Assembly: GCF_900129685.1 (NCBI RefSeq)
Contig: NZ_FQWM01000003.1
Coordinates: forward strand, 1-64,000
From: Cognatishimia maritima
GTDB lineage: Bacteria > Pseudomonadota > Alphaproteobacteria > Rhodobacterales > Rhodobacteraceae
Direction of reading: 5' to 3'
Length of the DNA stretch: 64,000 nucleotides
Part shown: positions 17,516-24,733 of the stretch, piece by piece
Layout of the letters: each line of letters opens with the position of its first letter
How positions within the stretch are numbered: the stretch's first letter is position 1
The notes under the pieces: model-generated
Seen by the model: only the letters and a program-made list of their open reading frames with translations
Told to the model about the DNA's origin: nothing
Databases searched by the model: none
Made by a program: the position numbers and the translations under genes

Positions 17516-18886
17516 ATGCCAACAGACACAACAGTAACGCAGCAAAGCAGCCTTGTATGGCTGAAGATGATCATCGGATCATTTTGCGGCTTCGCCTTTT
17601 TCATGATTCCATTCAAATGGGATGGTGAACTGACAATCTTAATTTCTCTTATTCAGGACAAAATCAGCGCTCCGGTCGAAGGCCAACTGCCTTTGGTGAT
17701 CGTCGCGCTAATGGTGCTATCCGCACTTGGTTCAGTCAGCGGTACGCTCACGGGCGGCGCTGGTATGAACAAGTATTTCAAATCAATTTTTGTAACATCC
17801 GTGATGTCGCTAATTTTCCGCGTGGCAGCGGCAGTTATGTCGATTATGGCCTATTGGAAACTGGGCCACGAAGCGGTCTGGAACGAATATACCGGCGAAA
17901 TTATCATCATCTATTTAATGCCATCGCTGCTGGTCATCTTCCTGCTAGCGACCACCTTGCTGCCGCTTCTGTTGGATTTCGGTGGGGTTGAGTTCATCGG
18001 CGTCTATCTGCAACCGATGTTCAAACGCCTGTTCCGCCTTCCGGGCCGCGCCTCCGTTCTGACAGCAACTTCTTGGATCGGCTCTGGCACCAACGGGATC
18101 ATCGCGGCAGATATCGACTACAAAAAGGGGATGTATACGGCGCGTGAAGTTAGCATCCTTTGCTTGGGTTTCGGCACAATTTCAATGCCAGCGGTCTTTA
18201 TCTATACCACCAGCATCGGCGGCCTCGAAGTTGGCACTTTCCTCTACTTTTTCTTCACCCTTTTTGTGGTGGGTGTTGTGTCCACCATGGTGATCGCGCG
18301 GGTACCGCCGCTGTCGTTGAAGTCCGATGAGTTTTATCAAGGCAAAAAGAACCCAATGTTGGAGCTGCCAAAGGACGTATCCCGCAGCAAACTGCAACGC
18401 GCCAGCGATATTGCTTACAAAAAGGCAGAGAAGGCTCCGGGTCTAGGCAGGATCTTAAAAGATGGTGTGCTGACCACCTTTGAACTTTACATGACCGTTT
18501 TCCCTTTGATCGTTGTTATCGGTATCCTCGCCCTTGTGGCAACAGAGTTCACGCCGATCTTCAAATTCATTGCGATCCCTTTGGAACCTCTCCTGTCCAC
18601 AATCGGCATGCCCGAGGCCTCAGAAGCTGCGCCCGCCTTCTTGGTTGGCTTTGCTGATTTACTGCTTCCATTCCTAGCGGCGGAAGGTATTGAATCACAG
18701 CTGACCAAGTTTGTAATCTGTGTTACCGGTACAGTGACGGTAATCTGTATGAGCGAAACTGGAGCGATTCTGCTTAAGTCCGCAATCCCCGTGAACTTTA
18801 CCGATCTGGTTCTAGTCTTCCTTTTGAAAACTGTAGTGTCCATTCCAATCGCCCTCGCGATGGGTCGCCTATACGGTCTAAACTGA
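17516..18886 (+). CDS. YjiH-like nucleoside-recognition (Gate-domain) membrane protein
   Basis: About 456 residues with many hydrophobic helices. Two Gate-like repeats are visible, with SWIGSGTNGIIAADIDYKKGMYTAREVSIL in the first half and ASEAAPAFLVGFADLLLPFLAAEGIES in the second. This is the arrangement of YjiH and other nucleoside-recognition-domain proteins. The function of the family is poorly defined; transport or gating of a small solute is likely. It starts 253 bases downstream of the LysR gene with its own leader. Position beside the arginine-type genes suggests a second transporter for that pathway. Confidence 0.8.
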   Translation: MPTDTTVTQQSSLVWLKMIIGSFCGFAFFMIPFKWDGELTILISLIQDKISAPVEGQLPLVIVALMVLSALGSVSGTLTGGAGMNKYFKSIFVTSVMSLIFRVAAAVMSIMAYWKLGHEAVWNEYTGEIIIIYLMPSLLVIFLLATTLLPLLLDFGGVEFIGVYLQPMFKRLFRLPGRASVLTATSWIGSGTNGIIAADIDYKKGMYTAREVSILCLGFGTISMPAVFIYTTSIGGLEVGTFLYFFFTLFVVGVVSTMVIARVPPLSLKSDEFYQGKKNPMLELPKDVSRSKLQRASDIAYKKAEKAPGLGRILKDGVLTTFELYMTVFPLIVVIGILALVATEFTPIFKFIAIPLEPLLSTIGMPEASEAAPAFLVGFADLLLPFLAAEGIESQLTKFVICVTGTVTVICMSETGAILLKSAIPVNFTDLVLVFLLKTVVSIPIALAMGRLYGLN

Positions 18887-18939
18887 GGAATTGGATCGCC
18901 CATCCGCTTTGTTGCACCTTTTCCGTGTTTCATGATTTA

Positions 18940-19059
18940 TCAATAGCCCAGAGTGTCCCAAATAGGGCCATGGTAGGCATCGTGCTCTGATACCCAACCT
19001 TCTGCCACCCAGGCATAGTAATTTCGGGATTTCTTAGAATTACGGGCTGGTTTCGTCAT
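18940..19059 (-). CDS. Possible 39-residue small protein
   Basis: Reads MTKPARNSKKSRNYYAWVAE and continues to a stop after ...GPIWDTLGY. GGAA lies nine bases before the ATG. The basic N-terminus followed by an aromatic-rich tail is not typical of random translation, but I do not recognise a family. It sits in a region of IS debris, so it may also be the tail of a lost gene. Confidence 0.3.
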   Translation of the reverse strand: MTKPARNSKKSRNYYAWVAEGWVSEHDAYHGPIWDTLGY

Positions 19060-19189
19060 GTGAAGTTTCCAACATTACCGATGGGATATTTTCGGTATTG
19101 CCGTTTGGTCTTCCTTCATTGTTGTGAGCGGCCTCAGCTGGCAGGTCCAGTGTGATCGTGAGTGTGTTGTTGGGCGGATTGGCAGCGCT

Positions 19190-19232
19190 ATGATGGTTTC
19201 AGGCGCTGGCGGGCGATAGCCCAGAGCACAGT
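19190..19232 (-). pseudogene. Short IS3-family orfB tail fragment
   Basis: Matches the stretch at 5240-5285 and 51250-51290 that encodes HSALG-RPP near the end of an IS3-family integrase. Only about 40 bases remain. Confidence 0.5.
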
Positions 19233-19250
19233 TCGAGGTGCACCTTGATT

Positions 19251-19497
19251 TGTAGACTCTTTGCTCCTAAATTTTGAGGCGAGAGCGCCGCGATGAGGAC
19301 AAGCAATTACAGTGGCCATTTCAAGCGCGATGCGGTGCAGCAAATCAAAGTTCGAGGCAATCAAGTTCGCGAGGTCTCCGAGCGTCTAGGTGTCAGCACA
19401 CATTCATTGTACAAATGGATAAAGCTGTATGGAGAGTCCTCACCAAAACATGAGGTTGATCATGATGCTGGGAACCGGCGGCTTAAGCGTGAGCTTG
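19251..19497 (+). pseudogene. IS3-family orfA remnant
   Basis: Begins with the IS-end-like TGTAGACTCTTTGCTCC. An ATG at 19293 then opens MRTSNYSGHFKRDAVQQIKV and HSLYKWIKLYG, the helix-turn-helix orfA product of IS3-family elements. After RRLKREL the frame runs into the terminal bases of the IS481-like element (TACGGACCCTCGGGGCACTTT) at 19498-19525, so the gene was cut there. Confidence 0.7.
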
Positions 19498-19618
19498 TAG
19501 ATATGTACGGACCCTCGGGGCACTTTCGTAACACCGTCTCGGATGGGTTTTTGGATCCAGAGGTAACATTTAAATCGGTATTCGGGGCGATGCTGGATAC
19601 ATCTGGGAGTTTTCAACA

Positions 19619-19976
19619 ATGTCAGACACGACCGTGGTTGAGGCAAAAGATATCACCGAGGAACGTCTGCCAGAAATTATCGCATTGGCTCGACAGGTCG
19701 TAGGGGATGCACCAGCCCATGTCCTTTTACATCAACAGCCTCGATCCAGCAGTCGCCCCAGGCCTCGGCGCCGGAACGCCGCAAGCTGTAGGCCTTTCGA
19801 CACGTGAAGCCATGAAATTGTTCCAGGGATTCAAAGTTTTGAACTTTGTCGAAGGCGACATCGTCGAAGTTGCTCCGGCCTATTGCCCCACCACTAACAC
19901 CGCCCAATACGGTGCGCAGATGCTGTTTGAAATTCTCAGCCTGATGCAGTTTTCTCCCTCACTCCCTTCAAAATAG
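19619..19976 (+). pseudogene. Guanidinobutyrase/agmatinase-like ureohydrolase, C-terminal relic
   Basis: Frame 1 reads VVEAKDITEERLPEIIALARQVVGDAPAHV. After a shift near 19722, frame 2 reads SFYINSLDPAVAPG, GLSTREAMKLF and VEGDIVEVAPAYCPTTNTAQYGAQMLFEILSL. The last segment is typical of guanidinobutyrase/agmatinase-type ureohydrolases. The N-terminal half with GGDHS and DAH is missing, and the metal-ligand segment expected as SFDID reads SFYIN. It cannot be active. RidA and a cyclodeaminase gene follow directly, so a functional ureohydrolase-ridA-ocd operon probably stood here before IS activity. Confidence 0.8.
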
Positions 19977-19987
19977 AAAGACGAAGA

Positions 19988-20332
19988 ATGGCGATTGAAC
20001 GTAAAGAACCCGATAACCGCATGAGCCAGATCGTGATCCATAACGACATGATCTATCTTGCTGGTCAGATCGGCGAAGGCCCAGATGTGACGTCTCAGAC
20101 CATTTCGGTGTTGGCCGAGGTTGACCGTTTGTTGGCTGAGGCGGGCAGCAGCAAGTCTAACATTCTACAGGCGCAAATCTGGCTCTCTGACATCTCCACC
20201 GTGGCAGAGATGAACGAAGTCTGGGATGCTTGGATTGACCCAAAAAATCCGCCAGCACGCGCCTGCGTGGAAAGCAAACTTGTCACACCGGACTTCCTTG
20301 TTGAAGTTATGGTGACCGCCACCAAAGGCTAA
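19988..20332 (+). CDS. RidA/YjgF-family enamine/imine deaminase
   Basis: 114 residues, the usual RidA size. PPARACVESKLVTPDFLVEVMVTAT carries the substrate-binding Arg and the C-terminal Glu of the family. It hydrolyses reactive imines and enamines released by PLP or cyclodeaminase-type enzymes. Two bases before the next gene, a cyclodeaminase homologue, which fits a role in clearing its imine intermediates. Confidence 0.9.
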   Translation: MAIERKEPDNRMSQIVIHNDMIYLAGQIGEGPDVTSQTISVLAEVDRLLAEAGSSKSNILQAQIWLSDISTVAEMNEVWDAWIDPKNPPARACVESKLVTPDFLVEVMVTATKG

Positions 20333-20334
20333 CC

Positions 20335-21279
20335 ATGACACATTTTTTGACTGCCGAACAAACCTCTGCAGCACTAGAAATGAGCCCGTTGATTGATGCG
20401 ATCGACGGGCTTTTTGAAACGGGCTGTGACATGCCGGTTCGGCACCACCACAGTTTTGACGTACCCGGTGAAGAGGCTGGCACGCTTTTGGTGATGCCCG
20501 CGTGGCGATCCGGTGATCATCTTGGCGTAAAGATGGTCAATGTGGTGCCTGGCAACGGAGCCCGTGGTCTACCTGCGATTGCAGGCGTATACATCCTCAG
20601 TTCTGCCAAAACAGGTGAACTTCAGGCGATTATGGATGGCGCAGAACTGACCGCACGGCGCACGGCGGCCGCATCGGCATTGGCAGCTAAATATCTGTCG
20701 CGGCCTAATGCTCGACGCTTGCTGATTGTTGGTGCAGGAAAACTCTCGCTCAACCTGATCGAGGCGCATTCAGTGCATCGCCAATTTGATGTCATCGAGA
20801 TCTGGGCACGTCGCCTTGAGCAAGCCGAATTGGTTGCCGAAAAGGCGCGGGCTTTAGGTTTCCCTGCAAGCGCGTGCGGTGATCTAGAAGCTTCTGCACG
20901 GGACGCAGATGTGATCTCCTGCTGTACGCTGTCGCGTGAGCCGCTGGTGCTTGGCGAATGGCTAAAACCCGGTTCGCACCTCGACCTGATTGGAGCATTC
21001 AAACCGGACATGCGAGAATGCGACGATGATGCCATCGTGAATGCCTCGGTATTTGCGGATACCCGCGATGGGGTCTTCGCCGAAGGAGGCGATATTCTGC
21101 AGCCTCTGAAAGCGGGATTGATCTCTAAAGAGCACGTGAAAGCCGATTTATTCGATCTTTGTCGTGGTGATCATGGAGGACGCTCCGACGATCAGGAGAT
21201 CACCGTATTCAAATCCGTTGGCGCGGCGTTGGAGGATCTGGCAGGAGCAATGCTGGTCTATGAAAGTTTGGCAGAGTGA
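20335..21279 (+). CDS. Ornithine cyclodeaminase / mu-crystallin family protein
   Basis: 314 residues. Rossmann motif LLIVGAGKLSLNLIEAH and the family segment GSHLDLIGAFKPDMRECDD are present. The GGDCPGKTE segment of the first cyclodeaminase (13533-14570) is replaced by IGAFKPDMRE, so the substrate may differ: a ketimine reductase or alanine-dehydrogenase-like activity is possible. Translated just after RidA. The unusual GKLS replaces the GxG-x-Q/A pattern usual after the Rossmann glycines. Confidence 0.85.
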   Translation: MTHFLTAEQTSAALEMSPLIDAIDGLFETGCDMPVRHHHSFDVPGEEAGTLLVMPAWRSGDHLGVKMVNVVPGNGARGLPAIAGVYILSSAKTGELQAIMDGAELTARRTAAASALAAKYLSRPNARRLLIVGAGKLSLNLIEAHSVHRQFDVIEIWARRLEQAELVAEKARALGFPASACGDLEASARDADVISCCTLSREPLVLGEWLKPGSHLDLIGAFKPDMRECDDDAIVNASVFADTRDGVFAEGGDILQPLKAGLISKEHVKADLFDLCRGDHGGRSDDQEITVFKSVGAALEDLAGAMLVYESLAE

Positions 21280-21466
21280 TCCCCAGCCAAACCTTTTCGT
21301 CTTAGATTTACTCGCAAAGACCGAAATGCGGTCTAGGTCAAACTTTAACGACACCTGATCGCCAACAGTTGACTATGCAGCGCTCGATGTCCCTGACCAA
21401 CTTGTCAGCGGCGTCCTTCGATGTAAATCCCGGAGACAAATTGTGACCTGCTCCCCTTAAAGTCCG

Positions 21467-21773
21467 CTAATTTGGGTTAGCTCTGTTCAGGTTTTGGTCT
21501 TTCTTTGACTGGTTAGCATATTCTGCTGGCGTTCGGCCAGCGAAGCTTGTGTGCGGGCGGTGATGGTTAAAGTCGTTGCGCCACGATGCGATCAGATTGC
21601 GGGCATGCCGCAGGCTTTCGAACAGGTGTTCGTTCAAACACTCATCCCGCATCCTGCCGTTGAAGCTTTCGCAGTATCCGTTTTCCCAGGGTGACCCTGG
21701 CTCGATGTGGGCGGTCTTCGCGCCGACGGCAGTGATCCCAGTCCCGAACAGCCTGTGCTACGAACTCAGGGCC
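21467..21773 (-). pseudogene. IS3-family orfB, 3' half
   Basis: Minus-strand coding picks up at [12 protein letters not shown] next to the IS110 junction, loses frame once near 21735, then reads [36 protein letters not shown] and a stop at 21467. These are the last two catalytic blocks of an IS3-type DDE integrase. Besides the insertion, the frameshift ([11 protein letters not shown] in place of [15 protein letters not shown]) means that this copy had already decayed or has mutated since. Confidence 0.8.
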
Positions 21774-21803
21774 ATAACACCTTCGGAATGACGTTGATTT
21801 AGA

Positions 21804-21907
21804 GGCTATGATTGCCTGCGCAGCCCTCAAATAGCGCAGCAGGTGATCATAGCCGGGTCTCAGGTCTCTACAGTGGTTTTGCAACAAACCACACCGCAAG
21901 GGAGACC
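21804..21907 (+). ncRNA. Candidate structured RNA in the IS110 left end
   Basis: Two stem-loops precede the transposase. The first (21804-21819 with 21839-21854) has 16 base pairs and a 19-base loop; six of its pairs differ from the copy at 51542-51588 while pairing is kept. The second has an outer GGTCTC/GAGACC stem, two unpaired sides of about ten bases and an inner GTGGTTT/AAACCAC hairpin (21856-21907). IS110 elements make a guide (bridge) RNA from non-coding flanks, so this is a candidate for it or part of it. Function is inferred. Confidence 0.5.
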
Positions 21908-21911
21908 GACT

Positions 21912-23144
21912 ATGACCGATGCCACTATTGCACAAACCGCGCCTGTTTTGGTTGCGATTGATATCGCAAAGGCCCGCCATGAAGTTTTGATTGCTGTTCC
22001 GGGTAGAACGCGGCGTCGCCGCCTAACGGTTCTGAATCGGCTCGACGACTTCAACCGATTGATTGCCACACTCTCGGATTATGACCGTCCTGTCCGCGCA
22101 GCCTTTGAGGCGACGGGCAATTACCATCGCGCTTTGGCTTACCGGCTTGGGGACGCCGGTTTTGATGTGAAGTTGGTGTCTTCGGTCGCATTGGCGCGCA
22201 CCCGTGAAGCCTTGAACAACAGCTGGGACAAGAACGACCCCAAGGATGCGCAGGTCATCCTGCATATGATGCAAATCGGGAACGAGCAATTCTATCACGA
22301 TCCACTGTTGTGCGGTACGAATGATCTTCAGGAGTTGTCCAAGACGCACAACATCGTCTCGCGCTCAAAGACGGAACTTTGGCACCGGGTGCTGACTCAT
22401 TACCTGCCGCTGTATTGGCCTGAGGCTGACCGCTTTCATCGCAGTTCACGCAGCGACTGGTTCTTTGCGTTCCTCGAACGCTATCCTTCGCCACACTTTA
22501 TCTCAGACATGAGCCAAGAGGCATTCATTACCGATGCGTGGGAGGTTGTCGGTTGCAAAGTCTCAAAAGAGCGTTTACTTGCAGACATTTATCAGACCGC
22601 CAAGTCATCTGTAGGCTTGCCCATTGCCCCAGACTCCGACGCCGCCAGGATGTTCCGTTTGGTCTTAGGCGAAGGGCGCAGCCTGATTGCACAGCGCAAT
22701 GAGATTGAGGACCGTGCTGTCGAACTGCTCGCGAACAACAGCGACTATCAACTGCTGACTTCTATCCCGGGGATCGGGCCAATCAATGCCCTGACCATCT
22801 TGGCAGAGGCAGGCGATCTGCGCCGCTTTCAGCATCACCGCCAGTTTCTGAAGTTCTGTGGGATGGACCTCGCGACGATCCAATCCGGCACATTCCGTGG
22901 CCAAACCAAGCTCTCAAAATATGGGAATGCCAGATTACGCCGCACGCTGTGGATGGCTGGTCAGGTGGCCATCATGCAAAAGACCAACAGCTTCCGTGAC
23001 AAGTTCGAGCGATACATTGCCAAAGATCGTCAAAACACCCATTTGCGCCGCAAGGCGTACACCGCAATCGCCGCAAAAATGGCCCGTACCGTGCACGGGA
23101 TCATCAAACGCGGCGAACCCTATCGTCCCTTCTTTGAGGGATGA
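21912..23144 (+). CDS. IS110-family transposase
   Basis: 410 residues, normal length. The N-terminal RuvC-like (DEDD) domain is visible: VLVAIDIAKARHEV, AFEATGNYHRALA and KNDPKDAQVI. The C-terminal transposase_20 domain follows (LLTSIPGIGPINALTILAEAGDLRRF, FCGMDLATIQSGTFRGQTKLSKYGNARLRRTLW), including the conserved Ser region. The ATG at 21912 follows AAGGGAGACCG. Intact, so the element could be mobile. Confidence 0.93.
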   Translation: MTDATIAQTAPVLVAIDIAKARHEVLIAVPGRTRRRRLTVLNRLDDFNRLIATLSDYDRPVRAAFEATGNYHRALAYRLGDAGFDVKLVSSVALARTREALNNSWDKNDPKDAQVILHMMQIGNEQFYHDPLLCGTNDLQELSKTHNIVSRSKTELWHRVLTHYLPLYWPEADRFHRSSRSDWFFAFLERYPSPHFISDMSQEAFITDAWEVVGCKVSKERLLADIYQTAKSSVGLPIAPDSDAARMFRLVLGEGRSLIAQRNEIEDRAVELLANNSDYQLLTSIPGIGPINALTILAEAGDLRRFQHHRQFLKFCGMDLATIQSGTFRGQTKLSKYGNARLRRTLWMAGQVAIMQKTNSFRDKFERYIAKDRQNTHLRRKAYTAIAAKMARTVHGIIKRGEPYRPFFEG

Positions 23145-23403
23145 TCGACGCAGAAGGACCTTTCTCTGTAAGGGCCGTATAGGCGAGAATTCGACCTCGT
23201 AGATAATGTTCAGGCCTTCTGCTCAACGACCAAAAGATCTCGTCTTAAGGACGGTGAGAGCCGCAAAAGCGTACTCTGTGTTTGTTATGGGAGAGACATG
23301 TTGTTGACCAAAATGCCGAACTGACACACATTCAAACGTGCTGGAACGCTTCAGCATGACAATGATCTGATGCCAAATCAGCCGATCATTCCGCACATAG
23401 GAC

Positions 23404-23820
23404 GTTATCCGACCGGATGAATACCGGAGTGCCGCGCAGGATAAACAGGTCCGTCAGCGCGTCGATGACATCTGTCGAGTTCAGCTTGCGCTGTACCTTG
23501 ATCGCTAGGCATTCACGGCTGTGTTCATCAATGATGTTCAGTGTCCGGAAGACCTTTCCATCATCTGTCCGGCAATGCACGAAGTCATAGCTCCAGATAT
23601 GGTTCCGATATTCGGGCCTCAGCCTCACGCATGATCCATCATTCAGCCAGAGCCGCCCCTTCTTCGGTTGTTTTGCTGGAACCTTCAGCCCCTCTCGTCG
23701 CCACAGCCGTTCGACACGACCATCGCTCACGGACCAACCCGCCTCTCTGAGCAGAGCCGCGATCCGCCGATAGCCGTAGCGGCCAAACTGTCTGGCCAAT
23801 TCGATCATGTCAGCAACCAA
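23404..23820 (-). pseudogene. IS3-family orfB, 5' half
   Basis: Reads GRYGYRRIAALLREAGWSVS, RLWRREGLKVP, HIWSYDFVHCRTDDGK, NIIDEHSRECLA and GTPVFIRSDN, the first two DDE blocks of an IS3 integrase. It stops being homologous exactly at RSDN, where the IS110 element begins. Confidence 0.85.
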
Positions 23821-23964
23821 ACGATCCTCATCGGCGCGGCCTTTCGGGATATGCCTTTGTGTGGAGCGATGCTGCCCGAGAATCCGACAGGTCCTGTGAC
23901 CTGCGTTCCGATACTTTGAACTGGCTTCGAACGTGATCGATACATGCGCGACGGCGAGCGGGGC

Positions 23965-24243
23965 TTAGTAATTTCCCTTTGCGGCTTCCTTCAGGATTAA
24001 TTTGTCCAACGTAAGATCAGACACAGCTCTTCTGAGCCGTTCATTTTCCTTTTGAATTCGCTTCAGCTCCTTCAATTGATCCACACCCATTCCGCCATAC
24101 TTCTTACGCCAGCGGTAATAGGTTTGTTCAACAACACCGATCTGTCTGATTGCATCCAGACGGGACATGCCTTGCCCCATCAACACCTCAACTTGCCGTA
24201 ACTTCGAAACTATCTCTTCTGGCTTCGGTCGCTTGTTTGCCAT
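23965..24243 (-). CDS. IS3-family orfA product (HTH transposase subunit)
   Basis: 92 residues. KRPKPEEIVSKLRQVEVLMGQG, VVEQTYYRWRKKYGGM and a leucine-zipper stretch (LKRIQKENERLRRAVSDLTLDKLILKEA) are standard for IS3-family OrfA. Intact, but its partner orfB is interrupted. A fragment of a very similar orfA occurs at 51885-52040. Confidence 0.88.
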   Translation of the reverse strand: MANKRPKPEEIVSKLRQVEVLMGQGMSRLDAIRQIGVVEQTYYRWRKKYGGMGVDQLKELKRIQKENERLRRAVSDLTLDKLILKEAAKGNY

Positions 24244-24299
24244 TCTTGGTCCTCCGTTTCCTAAACATAGCGGCGGACCAAATCAGTAGGGGAGGCTCA

Positions 24300-24406
24300 G
24301 CCACTTCTTGCTCCGGGATTGACAACACTTCGCCCGTGGCGATGGCACCGTGGACTTGAAAGACGCGCTTCGCCAAATCAACGCCGACAATGAAAGCTTC
24401 AGACAT
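24300..24406 (-). pseudogene. N-terminus of a second IS110-type transposase
   Basis: Starts at ATG 24404-24406 after CAGGAGGATAAA and reads MSEAFIVGVDLAKRVFQVHG before it is cut by the end of the IS3-family element. The sequence differs clearly from the transposase at 21912, so it belongs to another IS110 lineage. Confidence 0.75.
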
Positions 24407-24733
24407 TTTATCCTCCTGCAATATCCACAAGCTGAAGCAGTTCGGGCGGCTCAATAATGAACCGGCAGGAGGGGCATCCAATCCATCAGTATAGAATGTG
24501 CCCATCACCGCAAACACCCCGCATAACCAAACCAATAAGATGCGCCGGACTCTCACATAATTTTGGACGCCAGCCAGCCTAACTTCTCTGACGACGGTAG
24601 CTCTCGACGCAGTCGCGGCTGAGCTCGATGCTACAATCGGTGATGAAGAATACAGCCTCTCCCAGTAATTGGCGATGTATTTTGGGATTGGTTAAACCTG
24701 AGCGCTCTTGTCTGAAAGAATCTAATGTCAAAT
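24407..24733. other. Non-coding stretch, probably IS110 leader plus intergenic DNA
   Basis: 24407-24570 is probably the leader of the truncated IS110-type element. The remainder up to the MocR stop shows no supported gene. Confidence 0.4.

Larger units (their letters stand above)
21774..23403 (+). mobile_element. Complete IS110-family insertion sequence
   Basis: A 1.63-kb element with no terminal inverted repeats or target duplication. Removing it restores the IS3 orfB reading frame exactly: RSDN on one side, GPEF on the other. It contains one transposase gene (21912-23144), a structured 5' leader of about 138 bases and a 3' non-coding tail of about 260 bases. A truncated relative at 51512-51885 sits at the same position in another IS3 orfB. 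The boundaries are inferred from the restored frame. Confidence 0.8.
21444..24297 (-). mobile_element. IS3-family element split by an IS110-family insertion
   Basis: Imperfect end repeats: TGACCTGCTCCCCTTAAAG at the left and, reading inwards from the right, TGAGCCTCCCCTACTGATTT. It contains orfA (23965-24243) and an orfB whose two halves (21467-21773 and 23404-23820) are separated by the IS110 element at 21774-23403. The right end is inserted in another IS110-type gene, whose N-terminal part survives at 24300-24406. A three-level nest. Confidence 0.75.
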
